NCBI GenBank assembly: GCA_021810205.1
Contig: JAJZJC010000013.1
Span: 1-48,756 of the forward strand
Direction: 5' to 3'
Origin: Actinomycetes bacterium
GTDB lineage: Bacteria; Actinomycetota; Acidimicrobiia; Acidimicrobiales; RAAP-2
DNA: 48,756 nt
A program made the position numbers and the translations under genes. Shown in pieces: positions 41,557-48,756 of this stretch (its first letter is position 1; each line of letters starts with the position of its first letter). The notes beneath the pieces were generated by a model that did no database searches, was not told the DNA's origin, and saw nothing but the letters and a program-made list of their open reading frames with translations.

Positions 41557-43173
41557 TCACGCCAGGGATCCGACCGGAGGGACCGGGCGCGCCGTTCGAT
41601 GCCGGACGACATCGGAGGGGGCCCAGGACGTGTCGCGAGACATCGAGGACGGTGTCACGGGCTCGCTCTGGCGCGCATGTGCGGCGACGAGACGACCGAG
41701 CTGCTCGATCTGGCGCTCCGTCGTCCCACGCCATGGGAAGCCCGTGTTCAGGCGGATGAAGTTCCGGTAGCCGCCGTGCGCGGAGAACATCGGGCCAGGG
41801 GCCACGCGGATCCCGACTGCAGCGGCGGACTCGTAGAGCGCCATGGAGTCGACCCCGTCGGGCAGCTGGACCCAGAGCACGTGGCCGCCGTCGGGACGCG
41901 TGAGGCGCGTCTCTTCGGGGAAGTGGCGAGTCACCGCGTCGATCGTCCGCTCCATCTGCTCGCGGTACATGCCGCGCACGCGCCGCAGATGCCGGTCGAA
42001 CCCACCGCTTTCAACGAACGCAGCGATCGCCAGCTGCGGGGCGGGCGCCGTCGCCTGGTTCACCACGAGCTTCAACAGCTCGAGCTCTTGGGTGAATCGA
42101 CCCGGGATGGCCCAGCCGACGCGCAGGCCGGGCGACAGCGTCTTGGAGTAGGAGCCGCAGTAGAGGACGAGGCCGGTGCGGTCGAAGGCCTTGACGGCGC
42201 GCGGGCGCGGGCCCTCGAACACGAGGTCGCCGTAGACGTCGTCTTCGACGAGCGGAACTTGGTGCGCTTCGAGAAGCGACACGAGGCGGCGCTTGGCGTC
42301 ATCGGACATGCACGAGCCGGTCGGGTTCGAGAAGTTGGCGACCATCGCCACCGCGGCGACACGCTCGGTGCCGAGGGCAGCAGCGAGCTGGTCCAGGTCG
42401 ATCCCGTGGCGCGGGTGGGTCGCGATCTCCAGCGCGCGCAGGCCGAGCGATGCAAGCACTTCGAGGAGCGCGTAATAGCCAGGAGACTCGATGGCCACCG
42501 TGTCGCCCGGTCTGGTCACTGCTCTGATGGACAGGTAGACGGCCTCTTTCGCGCCGCTCGTGACGACGACGTCGTCAGGGGAGACCGAGTAGCCCGCGTC
42601 CACCCCTCGGCGGGCGACCGCACGCCGAAGTGCAGGCGTGCCCGGCGGCGCGTCGTAGGAGTGGCACGCGGACGGCTGATAGCGCAGCACCTGGCTCATG
42701 AGGCGGTTCAGCGCTGCGACTGGCATGAGCTCGGGTCCCTGGACGGCCGCTCCGAGCGTGGGCTCTTGGGGATTGCCGATGCCGAGGTTCAGCCGCAACG
42801 CGAGCGACGCGTCGACGTGGCTGGGCGTGCTCGGCGGCGTGGACGCGCCTGGCTCGGCGAGCGGTTCTGCACGACCCGAACCGGGCCCCAAGACGTAGTG
42901 GCCGGACCTGGCCCGGGCCCGGACCACCCCACGATCCTCGAGGACACGGAGCGCTTCGAGGACGGTGCTCGTGCTGACGCGTTGCTGTTCGCGAAGCCGC
43001 CGGACGGAGGGGATTCGCGTGCCCGGGGGGTACACCCCCGCCCGGATCTGCGTCTCGAGCGTGTCGGCGATCTGCTGGTAGAGGGGGTTCGCCGGCCGGC
43101 TGGTGGCCGGCGCGTCGCGCAGGTCCACGTGTCGCGCTCCATCGTCGTCGTGGCGGTGGCCGTTCTCGTGCAT
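41557..43173 (-). CDS. MocR-type (GntR plus aminotransferase) transcription regulator
   Basis: A 538-residue fusion of a GntR winged helix (about residues 30-100: PLYQQIADTLETQIRAG, then GTRIPSVRRLREQQRVSTSTV) and a class I aminotransferase-like domain that binds PLP (SNPTGSCMSDDAKRR and the Lys in YCGSYSKTLSPGLRVGW). MocR regulators use PLP or its aldimines as effector. The ATG at 43173 sits after a histidine-free upstream stretch; the frame is open to 43230. A possible -10 element (TACAGT on the minus strand, 43185-43180) just before the ATG would make the message leaderless. It is divergent from a MetE-like gene and probably regulates it. The C-terminal tail beyond about residue 500 looks unstructured. 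Confidence 0.9.
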   Translation of the reverse strand: MHENGHRHDDDGARHVDLRDAPATSRPANPLYQQIADTLETQIRAGVYPPGTRIPSVRRLREQQRVSTSTVLEALRVLEDRGVVRARARSGHYVLGPGSGRAEPLAEPGASTPPSTPSHVDASLALRLNLGIGNPQEPTLGAAVQGPELMPVAALNRLMSQVLRYQPSACHSYDAPPGTPALRRAVARRGVDAGYSVSPDDVVVTSGAKEAVYLSIRAVTRPGDTVAIESPGYYALLEVLASLGLRALEIATHPRHGIDLDQLAAALGTERVAAVAMVANFSNPTGSCMSDDAKRRLVSLLEAHQVPLVEDDVYGDLVFEGPRPRAVKAFDRTGLVLYCGSYSKTLSPGLRVGWAIPGRFTQELELLKLVVNQATAPAPQLAIAAFVESGGFDRHLRRVRGMYREQMERTIDAVTRHFPEETRLTRPDGGHVLWVQLPDGVDSMALYESAAAVGIRVAPGPMFSAHGGYRNFIRLNTGFPWRGTTERQIEQLGRLVAAHARQSEPVTPSSMSRDTSWAPSDVVRHRTARPVPPVGSLA

Positions 43174-43221
43174 TCGCTGACTGTACCCGGAACAGCTGCC
43201 TTCATACTGCCACCGATCGCG

Positions 43222-43289
43222 GTTCTGCACCGGTGCAAAAGTGCGAGAACTGTACCTGCAGCCGGCTACCCGATGTCTGCATAGTGCAG
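43222..43289. promoter_or_regulatory. Palindromes in the MocR/MetE-like divergent promoter region
   Basis: TGCACCGGTGCA (43226-43237) is a perfect 12-bp palindrome. It is nested in a longer imperfect one, GTTCT (43222-43226) with AGAAC (43246-43250). A second inverted repeat, CTGCA-TAG-TGCAG, covers 43277-43289 and includes CATAGT (43280-43285), a possible -10 element seven bases before the methyltransferase ATG. These are plausible binding sites for the MocR protein. Confidence 0.5.
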
Positions 43290-43292
43290 TGG

Positions 43293-44441
43293 ATGGAGCC
43301 GATGAAGACCAGCACGGAGCGCATCCTCACCACCCACACCGGCAGCCTCCCCCGACCGACCGGGCTCGATCGGCACGATCCCGCCGCGGTGCGGGCCGCG
43401 GTTGCCGAGACCGTCGAGCGTCAGCTCGCTGCCGGCGTCGACGTCGTGAACGACGGGGAGGTGTCCAAGCCGAGCTATGCGACCTATGTCACCGAGCGTC
43501 TGTCGGGGTTCGGCGGTGAGCCTGCGGTGCTCGCGCTCCGTGACGTCGCGACATTTCCCGAGTTCGCACAGCGCATGGTGGCGGACGCCTCTATGGCGGC
43601 GGTGTTCTCGAACCCGACCTGCGACGGCCCGGTGGCGTACCTCGACCGCGGGCCGCTCGACGCGGACATCGCCAACCTGCAGGCCGCAGTGGGCGCCCGT
43701 GCCGGCGACCCCGCGCTCGGCGACGGTCCCGCCGACGTCTTCTTGACGGCAGCATCTCCGGGCGTCATCGAGATGTTCATGCCAAACCGCTACTACCCGA
43801 GCATCGAGAGCTACCTCGGCGCCCTCGCCGACGCGATGAAGCAGGAGTACGACACGATCGTCGAGGCCGGCTTCGTCCTCCAGCTCGACTGCCCCGATCT
43901 CGCGTGCGCGTGGGCGATCGGCCCCGAGCGGACCACCGAGGAATTCCGCAAGGTCGTCGCGATGCGCCTCGAGGCGCTGGACCATGCGACCCGCGACATC
44001 CCTGCCGAGCGGATGCGGCTCCACCTGTGCTGGGGCAACTACGAGGGACCGCACGTGCTCGACGTCCCGCTCGCTCACATCGTTGACCTCGTGCTCGCGT
44101 CCCGACCCGCCGCGATCTCCTTCGAAGCGGCCAATCCTCGCCATGAGCACGAGTGGCGGCTGTTCGAAGACGTCGCGCTGCCTGAGGGCAAGATCTTGGT
44201 CCCAGGGGTCCTTGACTCGACCACCAACTACGTGGAGCATCCCGATCTGATCGCCCAGCGTCTCCTGCGGTACGCGCGCCTGGTGGGGCGCGAGCGCGTC
44301 ATCGCGGGCAGCGACTGCGGCTTCGCCACCTTCGCTGGACTGCTGACCGTCGACCCGCGGATCACCTGGACCAAGCTCTCGGCAATGTGTGAGGGGGCAA
44401 GGATCGCGAGTCGTGAGCTCTGGGGGCCCGGTACGGCGTGA
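43293..44441 (+). CDS. MetE-like cobalamin-independent methyltransferase, stand-alone domain
   Basis: A 382-residue protein related to the C-terminal catalytic domain of cobalamin-independent methionine synthase and to epoxyalkane:coenzyme M transferase. The opening RILTTHTGSLPRP is the family signature. The zinc ligands are His244 and Cys246 in LHLCWGN, and Cys342 in GSDCGFATF. Such enzymes activate a thiol with zinc and transfer an alkyl or methyl group. It lacks the N-terminal MetE half, so the methyl donor may differ from methyltetrahydrofolate-polyglutamate. The ATG at 43293 has no ribosome site and may be leaderless; the ATG at 43302 is an alternative. Its partner regulator is divergent. 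Confidence 0.86.
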   Translation: MEPMKTSTERILTTHTGSLPRPTGLDRHDPAAVRAAVAETVERQLAAGVDVVNDGEVSKPSYATYVTERLSGFGGEPAVLALRDVATFPEFAQRMVADASMAAVFSNPTCDGPVAYLDRGPLDADIANLQAAVGARAGDPALGDGPADVFLTAASPGVIEMFMPNRYYPSIESYLGALADAMKQEYDTIVEAGFVLQLDCPDLACAWAIGPERTTEEFRKVVAMRLEALDHATRDIPAERMRLHLCWGNYEGPHVLDVPLAHIVDLVLASRPAAISFEAANPRHEHEWRLFEDVALPEGKILVPGVLDSTTNYVEHPDLIAQRLLRYARLVGRERVIAGSDCGFATFAGLLTVDPRITWTKLSAMCEGARIASRELWGPGTA

Positions 44442-44526
44442 GGGAGCGGATGTGCGCGGGTTGGGCTCAGCGCACCTGCCACTCGCGACCATCGATCGGG
44501 TGATCGACCGCGCCGCGCCGGTGGCG

Positions 44527-45789
44527 TCAGCCCTCCGACTCCTGGGATCGGCCGGCGCTCACCTGTACTGCCAAGACCGCGATGTCGTCGCTCGTCGGTC
44601 CGGCGTCTTTGCGCGCTCGCAGCAGCCGGTCGACGAGCGCCTCTGGCCCGAGCCCCGCGCGGATGCTGTGGCCGATCTCGTCGAGCAGCACACCCACGCT
44701 CGACGTGAGTGTCTCGTCGCGCCGTTCGACGAGCCCGTCGGTGAAGAGCACCACCGTGTCGCCGGGCGAAAGGTGCCACGCGTGCAGCACCACGCGTGGA
44801 GGGCTGCCCGATCCGAGCGGGGGCGACGTCTCGCCGTCGAGATGGACGACCGTGCCGTCCGCATGCGCCACCACCGGGGAGAAATGCCCCGCCGACGCCC
44901 ACAACAGAGTGCCGTTCGGCTCGATCCGGGCGCAGATCGCCGTCGCGAAATGCTCCGGAAGATCGCACAGTCGGTGAAGGTGCAAGATGAGGTCGTCGGG
45001 CCCTCGGCTGAGCAGGCGGAGCGCGGTCATCGCACTGCGAAGCTGCCCCATGCGCGCGGCGGCCTCCACGCCATGCCCGGCCACGTCACCGACGCTGACC
45101 GCGAGCTCTGTCTCGATCAGCTGCGCGTCGTACCAGTCGCCGCCGACGTGCATGCCAGCGGTGGCCGGTTCGTAGCGCGCGGCGAGACGGAACCACCGCG
45201 CCGCAGGCAGTGCCGCGGGCAGGAGGGAGTCTTGGAGGCTCTGCGAGACGCGCTCGGCCCGCTCCTGCCACTCGGCAGCGGCGAGGCCGAGGCCGAGGGA
45301 GGCGCCGATGTGATGGAGGAAGGCGAGCACATCGGGAGCAGGCCGAGCGTTGCCGGGGAGCGCGACGCGCAGGGCGCCGCCGATGTCGTGCCCCGCCACG
45401 AGCGGGACGACGACCCACACCAGGTTCCGGTCGGGATCGTCGAGGACTGCGGCACGGCCGTCGGCGGCGGGTGCTGTCCCGGGGTCACGAGCGGGGTCCG
45501 AGAGCTCGGGCCGATCAGGCTCCACGCTTCGGGCGATGGCGGTGAGGTGCCGATCGCCGGGCTCGGGGGGATCGGGGGCTTCGCCGGGCTCGACGGTGGA
45601 GGCGACGGGGGCGATGGGAGCCGACGGGAGGTCGATGCGGCAGCACGCAGCTCCTGCACCGACGAGGAGGCGGCTCACGGCACGGGCAAGACCGGCTGGT
45701 CTGTTCGACGCGCGCAATGCCGACAATGCGGCCGCGACCTGGCCGAATGAGAGCACAGTCGCCTGTCGGTTCCCCTCCACCTCGTCCAT
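44527..45789 (-). CDS. SpoIIE-type (PPM) protein phosphatase with N-terminal GAF-like region
   Basis: A 420-residue protein. The first 180 residues contain a proline- and acid-rich insert and look like a diverged GAF sensor domain (ending VLAFLHHIGASLGLGLAAAEW). From SLQDSLLPAALP at about residue 190 comes the SpoIIE/PPM phosphatase. Metal motifs are GGDWYDAQ, SVGDVAGHGVEAA, SAGHFSPVV, FTDGLVER and SDDIAVLAVQ. All metal-binding aspartates appear present. These enzymes dephosphorylate anti-anti-sigma factors or similar proteins in stress signalling. No such partner is encoded in the window. It ends convergently with the methyltransferase. Confidence 0.9.
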   Translation of the reverse strand: MDEVEGNRQATVLSFGQVAAALSALRASNRPAGLARAVSRLLVGAGAACCRIDLPSAPIAPVASTVEPGEAPDPPEPGDRHLTAIARSVEPDRPELSDPARDPGTAPAADGRAAVLDDPDRNLVWVVVPLVAGHDIGGALRVALPGNARPAPDVLAFLHHIGASLGLGLAAAEWQERAERVSQSLQDSLLPAALPAARWFRLAARYEPATAGMHVGGDWYDAQLIETELAVSVGDVAGHGVEAAARMGQLRSAMTALRLLSRGPDDLILHLHRLCDLPEHFATAICARIEPNGTLLWASAGHFSPVVAHADGTVVHLDGETSPPLGSGSPPRVVLHAWHLSPGDTVVLFTDGLVERRDETLTSSVGVLLDEIGHSIRAGLGPEALVDRLLRARKDAGPTSDDIAVLAVQVSAGRSQESEG

Positions 45790-45828
45790 CCGATGCCCTT
45801 CGCGGCTTTCCCACTGTCTACCGCAGGG

Positions 45829-48207
45829 TCAGGGTGGTTGCTGGCGGATGCCGGGCACGGGGCGACCTGGGCCGCTGCAGCGGCGCAGGCGCGAGCTGTT
45901 CCAGACGACGAAGAAGGAGGAGACCGCCATCGCCCCGCCGGCGATCAACGGGTCCAAGAGGCCGAGGGCCGCAATGGGTATTGCGACGAGGTTGTAGGCG
46001 AACGCCCACCACAGGTTCGTCCGAATGGTCCGCAGGGTCCGGCGGGCGAGCGCGATGCCCGTCGCGGCGGCCCGGAGGTCGTCACGCACGATGATGAGCT
46101 CTGCGGCCGCGATCGCCACGTCGGTGCCGGAGCCGACCGCCAGGCCCAGGTCGGCGGTCGCGAGCGCCGGGGCATCGTTGACACCGTCGCCGATCATCGC
46201 CACCGAATGGCCCTCTGACTGGAGGGATCGCAGCATCGCGACCTTGTCGGCGGGGAGAGCGCCCGCGACGACGTCGTCGATGCCGAGCGCCCGGCCCACT
46301 GCTCGCACGGTCGGCTCGTTGTCTCCCGACAAGAGCACGACACGGAGCCCCAGCGCGCGCAGGTCCTCGACCGCTGCCGCTGCCGACGGACGGATGTGGT
46401 CCGCGACGGCGATCGCCCCCACGACGGCGCCGTCGCGGCGCACGAGGACGGCGGTCCGCCCCTCGGACTCCCACTCACTGCAGCGGTGGGCGATCTCCTC
46501 GGGCACCGGCGCGGCGTCGAGCTCGGCGCGGCCGACGGACACGGCGACGCCTCCCACCACACCGAGCGCACCGAGACCGGGGACTGCGCGGAAGGCTTCG
46601 ACCGCGCTGACCTCGCCGGCCTCGGCGGCGGCGGCGATCGCTCGGGCGACCGGGTGCTCGGACGCGCGCTCGACAGACCCGGCGAGGCGGAGGAGCGCCG
46701 TGGGCTCGACGCCCGCGGCGCATGCCACGTCCACGACGGCCATCCGCCCCTCGGTGACGGTGCCGGTCTTGTCGAGCACCACGGTGTCGACTTGGCGGGA
46801 GGATTCGAGCGCCCGGTAACCCTTGAAGAAGATGCCCTGGCGTGCGCCAGCGCCCGACGCCACGAACAGGGCGGCGGGGGTGGCGAGGCCGAGCGCGCAC
46901 GGGCAGGCGATGATGAGGACCGACAGCCCCGCGTTCACTGCGACGATGGCGGAGGCGCCCGAGGCGAGCCATCCGAACAGGGTGCTCGCGGCGAGCAGGA
47001 TCACCACGGGGACGAACACCGCCGAGATCCGGTCTGCCAGGCGTTGGACCGCGGCCTTCTCGTTCTGGGCGCGTTCGACGAGGGCGAGCATCTGGCCGAG
47101 CTGGGTGTCGGCGCCGACCTTGGTCGCTCGCGCGACCAGCCTGCCCGTCAGGCAGACCGTTCCGCCGACTACCTGGTCTCCGGGGCCCACCTCGGCGGGC
47201 TCGGACTCCCCGGTCATGAGGCTGCGGTCCATCGCCGACTGTCCGTGCTCCACCTCCCCGTCGGTCGCGACCTTCTCCCCGGGGCGCACCACGAAGCGGC
47301 TGCCGGGGACGAGCGCCGTGAGCGGGAGACGTCGCTCGGTGCCGTCCGGCTCGAGGACCGACACGTCCTTCGCGCTCAGCGCGGCCAGTGCGCGCAACGC
47401 GTCCCCACTGCGCTGGCGCGAGCGGGCCTCGAAGTAGCGCCCGGCAAGCAGGAAGGTGGTGACGCCTGCCGCGACGTCGAGGTAGATCGAGCCCGCGGAA
47501 TGGTGGGCGAGCACCGCCGCGATCGAGGAACCGGCGTGGCTCGTATCCTCGAAGAACATCGCGTAGAGGGACCAGGCCGTCGAGGTGGCGACCCCGAGCG
47601 AGACCAGGGTGTCCATCGTCGAGGTCAGATGCCGGGCGTGTCGCGCCGCCGCGGTGTGGAATGGCCAGGCTGCCCAGGTCACCACCGGGGCAGCCAGCGC
47701 CACCATCAGCCACTGCCACCCGGGGAAGCGGATCGAAGGCACGAGCGAGAAGGCGATCGACGTGTCGCACAGGGGCATGAAGAGGACTGCTGCGACGACC
47801 AACCGGCGCCCGAGCGAGCGCACCCGGCGGTCGATCTCGTCGTCGGGTCGACGAGCGCGGCGACGGTCTGGTGCCCGGGTGGGCGCTCCCTGCGTCGTCG
47901 AGGTCTGTGCGGGCGCCGGCGCGGGCGTCAGGACGTCGGCGGTGTAGCCGAGCGACTCGATCACGGTGATCAGCGCGTCTGGTGCCAGATCCGGGGGACC
48001 CACCACCGATGCCCGATCCGTGGCGTAGTTCACCCGCGCGGTCACGCCGTCGAGACGGTTCAGTCGGCGCTCGATCCGTGCGGCGCACGCGCCGCAGGTC
48101 ATGCCGCCGACCACGAGGGAGATCGCTCCCTCGGCCGGCAGCTCCCGTGCTGGCAGGTCGCTTGGAGCCGCCGGGTCGAGGTGGAGGGGTCGACCGGTCG
48201 CAGTCAT
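45829..48207 (-). CDS. Copper-type P1B ATPase
   Basis: A 792-residue heavy-metal efflux ATPase. The N-terminal metal-binding domain has Cys38 and Cys41 in GMTCGACAARIE. Membrane segments flank the actuator motif TGESEPAE. The ion-path motif is CPC at residues 435-437 (IIACPCALGLATP). The phosphorylation site Asp479 lies in DKTGT, and the nucleotide domain has SEHPVARA and GDGVNDAPAL. The final helices contain YN (WAFAYNLVAIP) and MAVSSF, the pattern of copper(I) exporters. An earlier in-frame ATG at 48240 is possible. No CopZ, CsoR or CopY-like gene lies next to it, so its regulation is not visible. Confidence 0.93.
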   Translation of the reverse strand: MTATGRPLHLDPAAPSDLPARELPAEGAISLVVGGMTCGACAARIERRLNRLDGVTARVNYATDRASVVGPPDLAPDALITVIESLGYTADVLTPAPAPAQTSTTQGAPTRAPDRRRARRPDDEIDRRVRSLGRRLVVAAVLFMPLCDTSIAFSLVPSIRFPGWQWLMVALAAPVVTWAAWPFHTAAARHARHLTSTMDTLVSLGVATSTAWSLYAMFFEDTSHAGSSIAAVLAHHSAGSIYLDVAAGVTTFLLAGRYFEARSRQRSGDALRALAALSAKDVSVLEPDGTERRLPLTALVPGSRFVVRPGEKVATDGEVEHGQSAMDRSLMTGESEPAEVGPGDQVVGGTVCLTGRLVARATKVGADTQLGQMLALVERAQNEKAAVQRLADRISAVFVPVVILLAASTLFGWLASGASAIVAVNAGLSVLIIACPCALGLATPAALFVASGAGARQGIFFKGYRALESSRQVDTVVLDKTGTVTEGRMAVVDVACAAGVEPTALLRLAGSVERASEHPVARAIAAAAEAGEVSAVEAFRAVPGLGALGVVGGVAVSVGRAELDAAPVPEEIAHRCSEWESEGRTAVLVRRDGAVVGAIAVADHIRPSAAAAVEDLRALGLRVVLLSGDNEPTVRAVGRALGIDDVVAGALPADKVAMLRSLQSEGHSVAMIGDGVNDAPALATADLGLAVGSGTDVAIAAAELIIVRDDLRAAATGIALARRTLRTIRTNLWWAFAYNLVAIPIAALGLLDPLIAGGAMAVSSFFVVWNSSRLRRCSGPGRPVPGIRQQPP

Positions 48208-48329
48208 CGACCGTCGGGCGCGGGCCGGTGTCGGCAGCATCTGGTCGGGCGCATGGCGGGGGCAATTGTGCACCGGGCGGGTGTCCCGCGCACGTGCGCA
48301 GCCCCACCGAGGTCTGTTGCTGCCCTCAC

Positions 48330-48590
48330 CGCTGGGTGGCGCAGGAGTCCTGGCGCGACGATACAGAAGCCCGCGGCGAGGAACAGCGGGATCGAGATGA
48401 CGAAGGTCTTCGAGATGGTGCCGGGAATGAAGACGACGCCTGCGAGGGCGACGGCGATGGCGGGCACGAAGAGGCGTGACGACAGCCTCCCCTTGGCGAC
48501 CAAGGCGTCGGTGACGCGGCCGCCGACCACCGCACTGCCGCCAGCCGTCGAAGGCATGTACGAGAAGGTCGACCGGGTGCAGTTCGGGGC
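48330..48590 (-). pseudogene. Probable MFS transporter remnant
   Basis: The minus-strand translation reads SYMPSTAGGSAVVGGRVTDA, then a basic loop (KGRLSSR), then two hydrophobic helices (LFVPAIAVALAGVVFIP and VISIPLFLAAGF). The arrangement, a glycine-rich helix, a short cytoplasmic loop with D-x-L-x-x-x-G-R-L, then helices, resembles the middle of a major facilitator superfamily transporter. Only about three helices are present, with no proper N-terminus, and the frame runs into noise before the ATPase gene. I read it as a decayed fragment; it could also be a small membrane protein starting at 48557. Confidence 0.4.
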
Positions 48591-48602
48591 CGGGGCCCGC
48601 CG

Positions 48603-48755
48603 CTACATCTCTCGAGCGCCCGAGCGGCGAGCCTTCGCACGCAGGCGCTCGGTCGTCTCTGCCTGGAGGGACTGGAGCGCGTCCGACACTTCGATCGGGA
48701 CCGGGACGGGGTCGACGATGCGTCGAGCGTCGTCGGGCAGCCACTCGAGCCCCCG
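48603..48755 (-). CDS. C-terminal fragment of an unidentified gene, cut by window edge
   Basis: The last 50 residues of a minus-strand frame, ending at a TAG (48605-48603). It reads LEWLPDDARRIVDPVPVPIEV, then a charged helix with EVSDALQSLQAETTERLRAKA. Codon use looks coding, with GC-rich third positions. The start lies outside the window, and I do not recognise the family. Confidence 0.45.
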   Translation of the reverse strand, partial: RGLEWLPDDARRIVDPVPVPIEVSDALQSLQAETTERLRAKARRSGAREM

Positions 48756-48756
48756 C

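Noticed and set aside
44442..44526. A bidirectional terminator between the methyltransferase and phosphatase genes
   Set aside because: Only short imperfect inverted repeats around the GATCGA motifs are visible, and no strong hairpin could be drawn.

Overview
This is a roughly 49 kb window of a high-GC chromosome, almost certainly from an actinomycete-type bacterium. The signs are strong GC bias at third codon positions, many GTG starts, short ATGA/GTGA/TGATG overlaps between genes, and families common in Actinomycetota (luciferase-like oxidoreductases, replication-relaxation relics, SpoIIE phosphatases). The class within Actinomycetota cannot be fixed from sequence alone; an Acidimicrobiia-like origin is only a guess.

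Left flank (1-8000). Two small ORFs come first: a doubtful one at 366-611 and a small exported protein with a VQTG repeat at 1022-1297. An OmpR-type response regulator, a tiny Cys/His-rich protein and a sensor histidine kinase (1497-3976) follow. Next is a graveyard of mobile DNA: a frameshifted replication-relaxation pseudogene (4041-4840) and a transposase remnant (about 5165-5542), both on the minus strand. A large secreted protein of unknown function (5854-7926) ends at a perfect 14-bp hairpin.

Centre (8068-37346). This is a large catabolic island: a luciferase-like oxidoreductase, a complete branched-chain-type ABC importer, a CrtI/PYROXD2-like FAD oxidoreductase on the minus strand, and a seven-gene operon (luciferase-like oxidoreductase, M20 hydrolase, FAH-family hydrolase, M24 protein, PanE-like reductase, second M24 protein, second CrtI/PYROXD2-like enzyme). 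After these come a GntR/FCD regulator with a second PanE-like reductase, a molybdenum hydroxylase (M, S, L subunits plus a membrane-anchored CoxG-like protein), and an operon of cyclase-family hydrolase, APC permease, class V PLP enzyme and two amidohydrolases. The key observation is a shared motif, ATTTGATCARAY, found six times. Each copy lies just upstream of a transcription unit, including the regulator's own, and three copies overlap recognisable promoters. This argues for one locally regulated pathway, probably import and stepwise oxidation and hydrolysis of a nitrogen-containing, perhaps heterocyclic, compound. The substrate is not identifiable from sequence, and I do not recognise the gene combination as a described pathway.

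Right flank (37405-48756). A dipeptide/nickel-type binding protein and two permeases come without ATPase genes and with two sets of short tandem repeats. Then there is a divergent pair, a MocR-type regulator and a stand-alone MetE-like methyltransferase, separated by palindromes. On the minus strand are a SpoIIE-type phosphatase, a copper-type P1B ATPase, a probable MFS transporter remnant and the end of an unidentified gene cut by the window edge.
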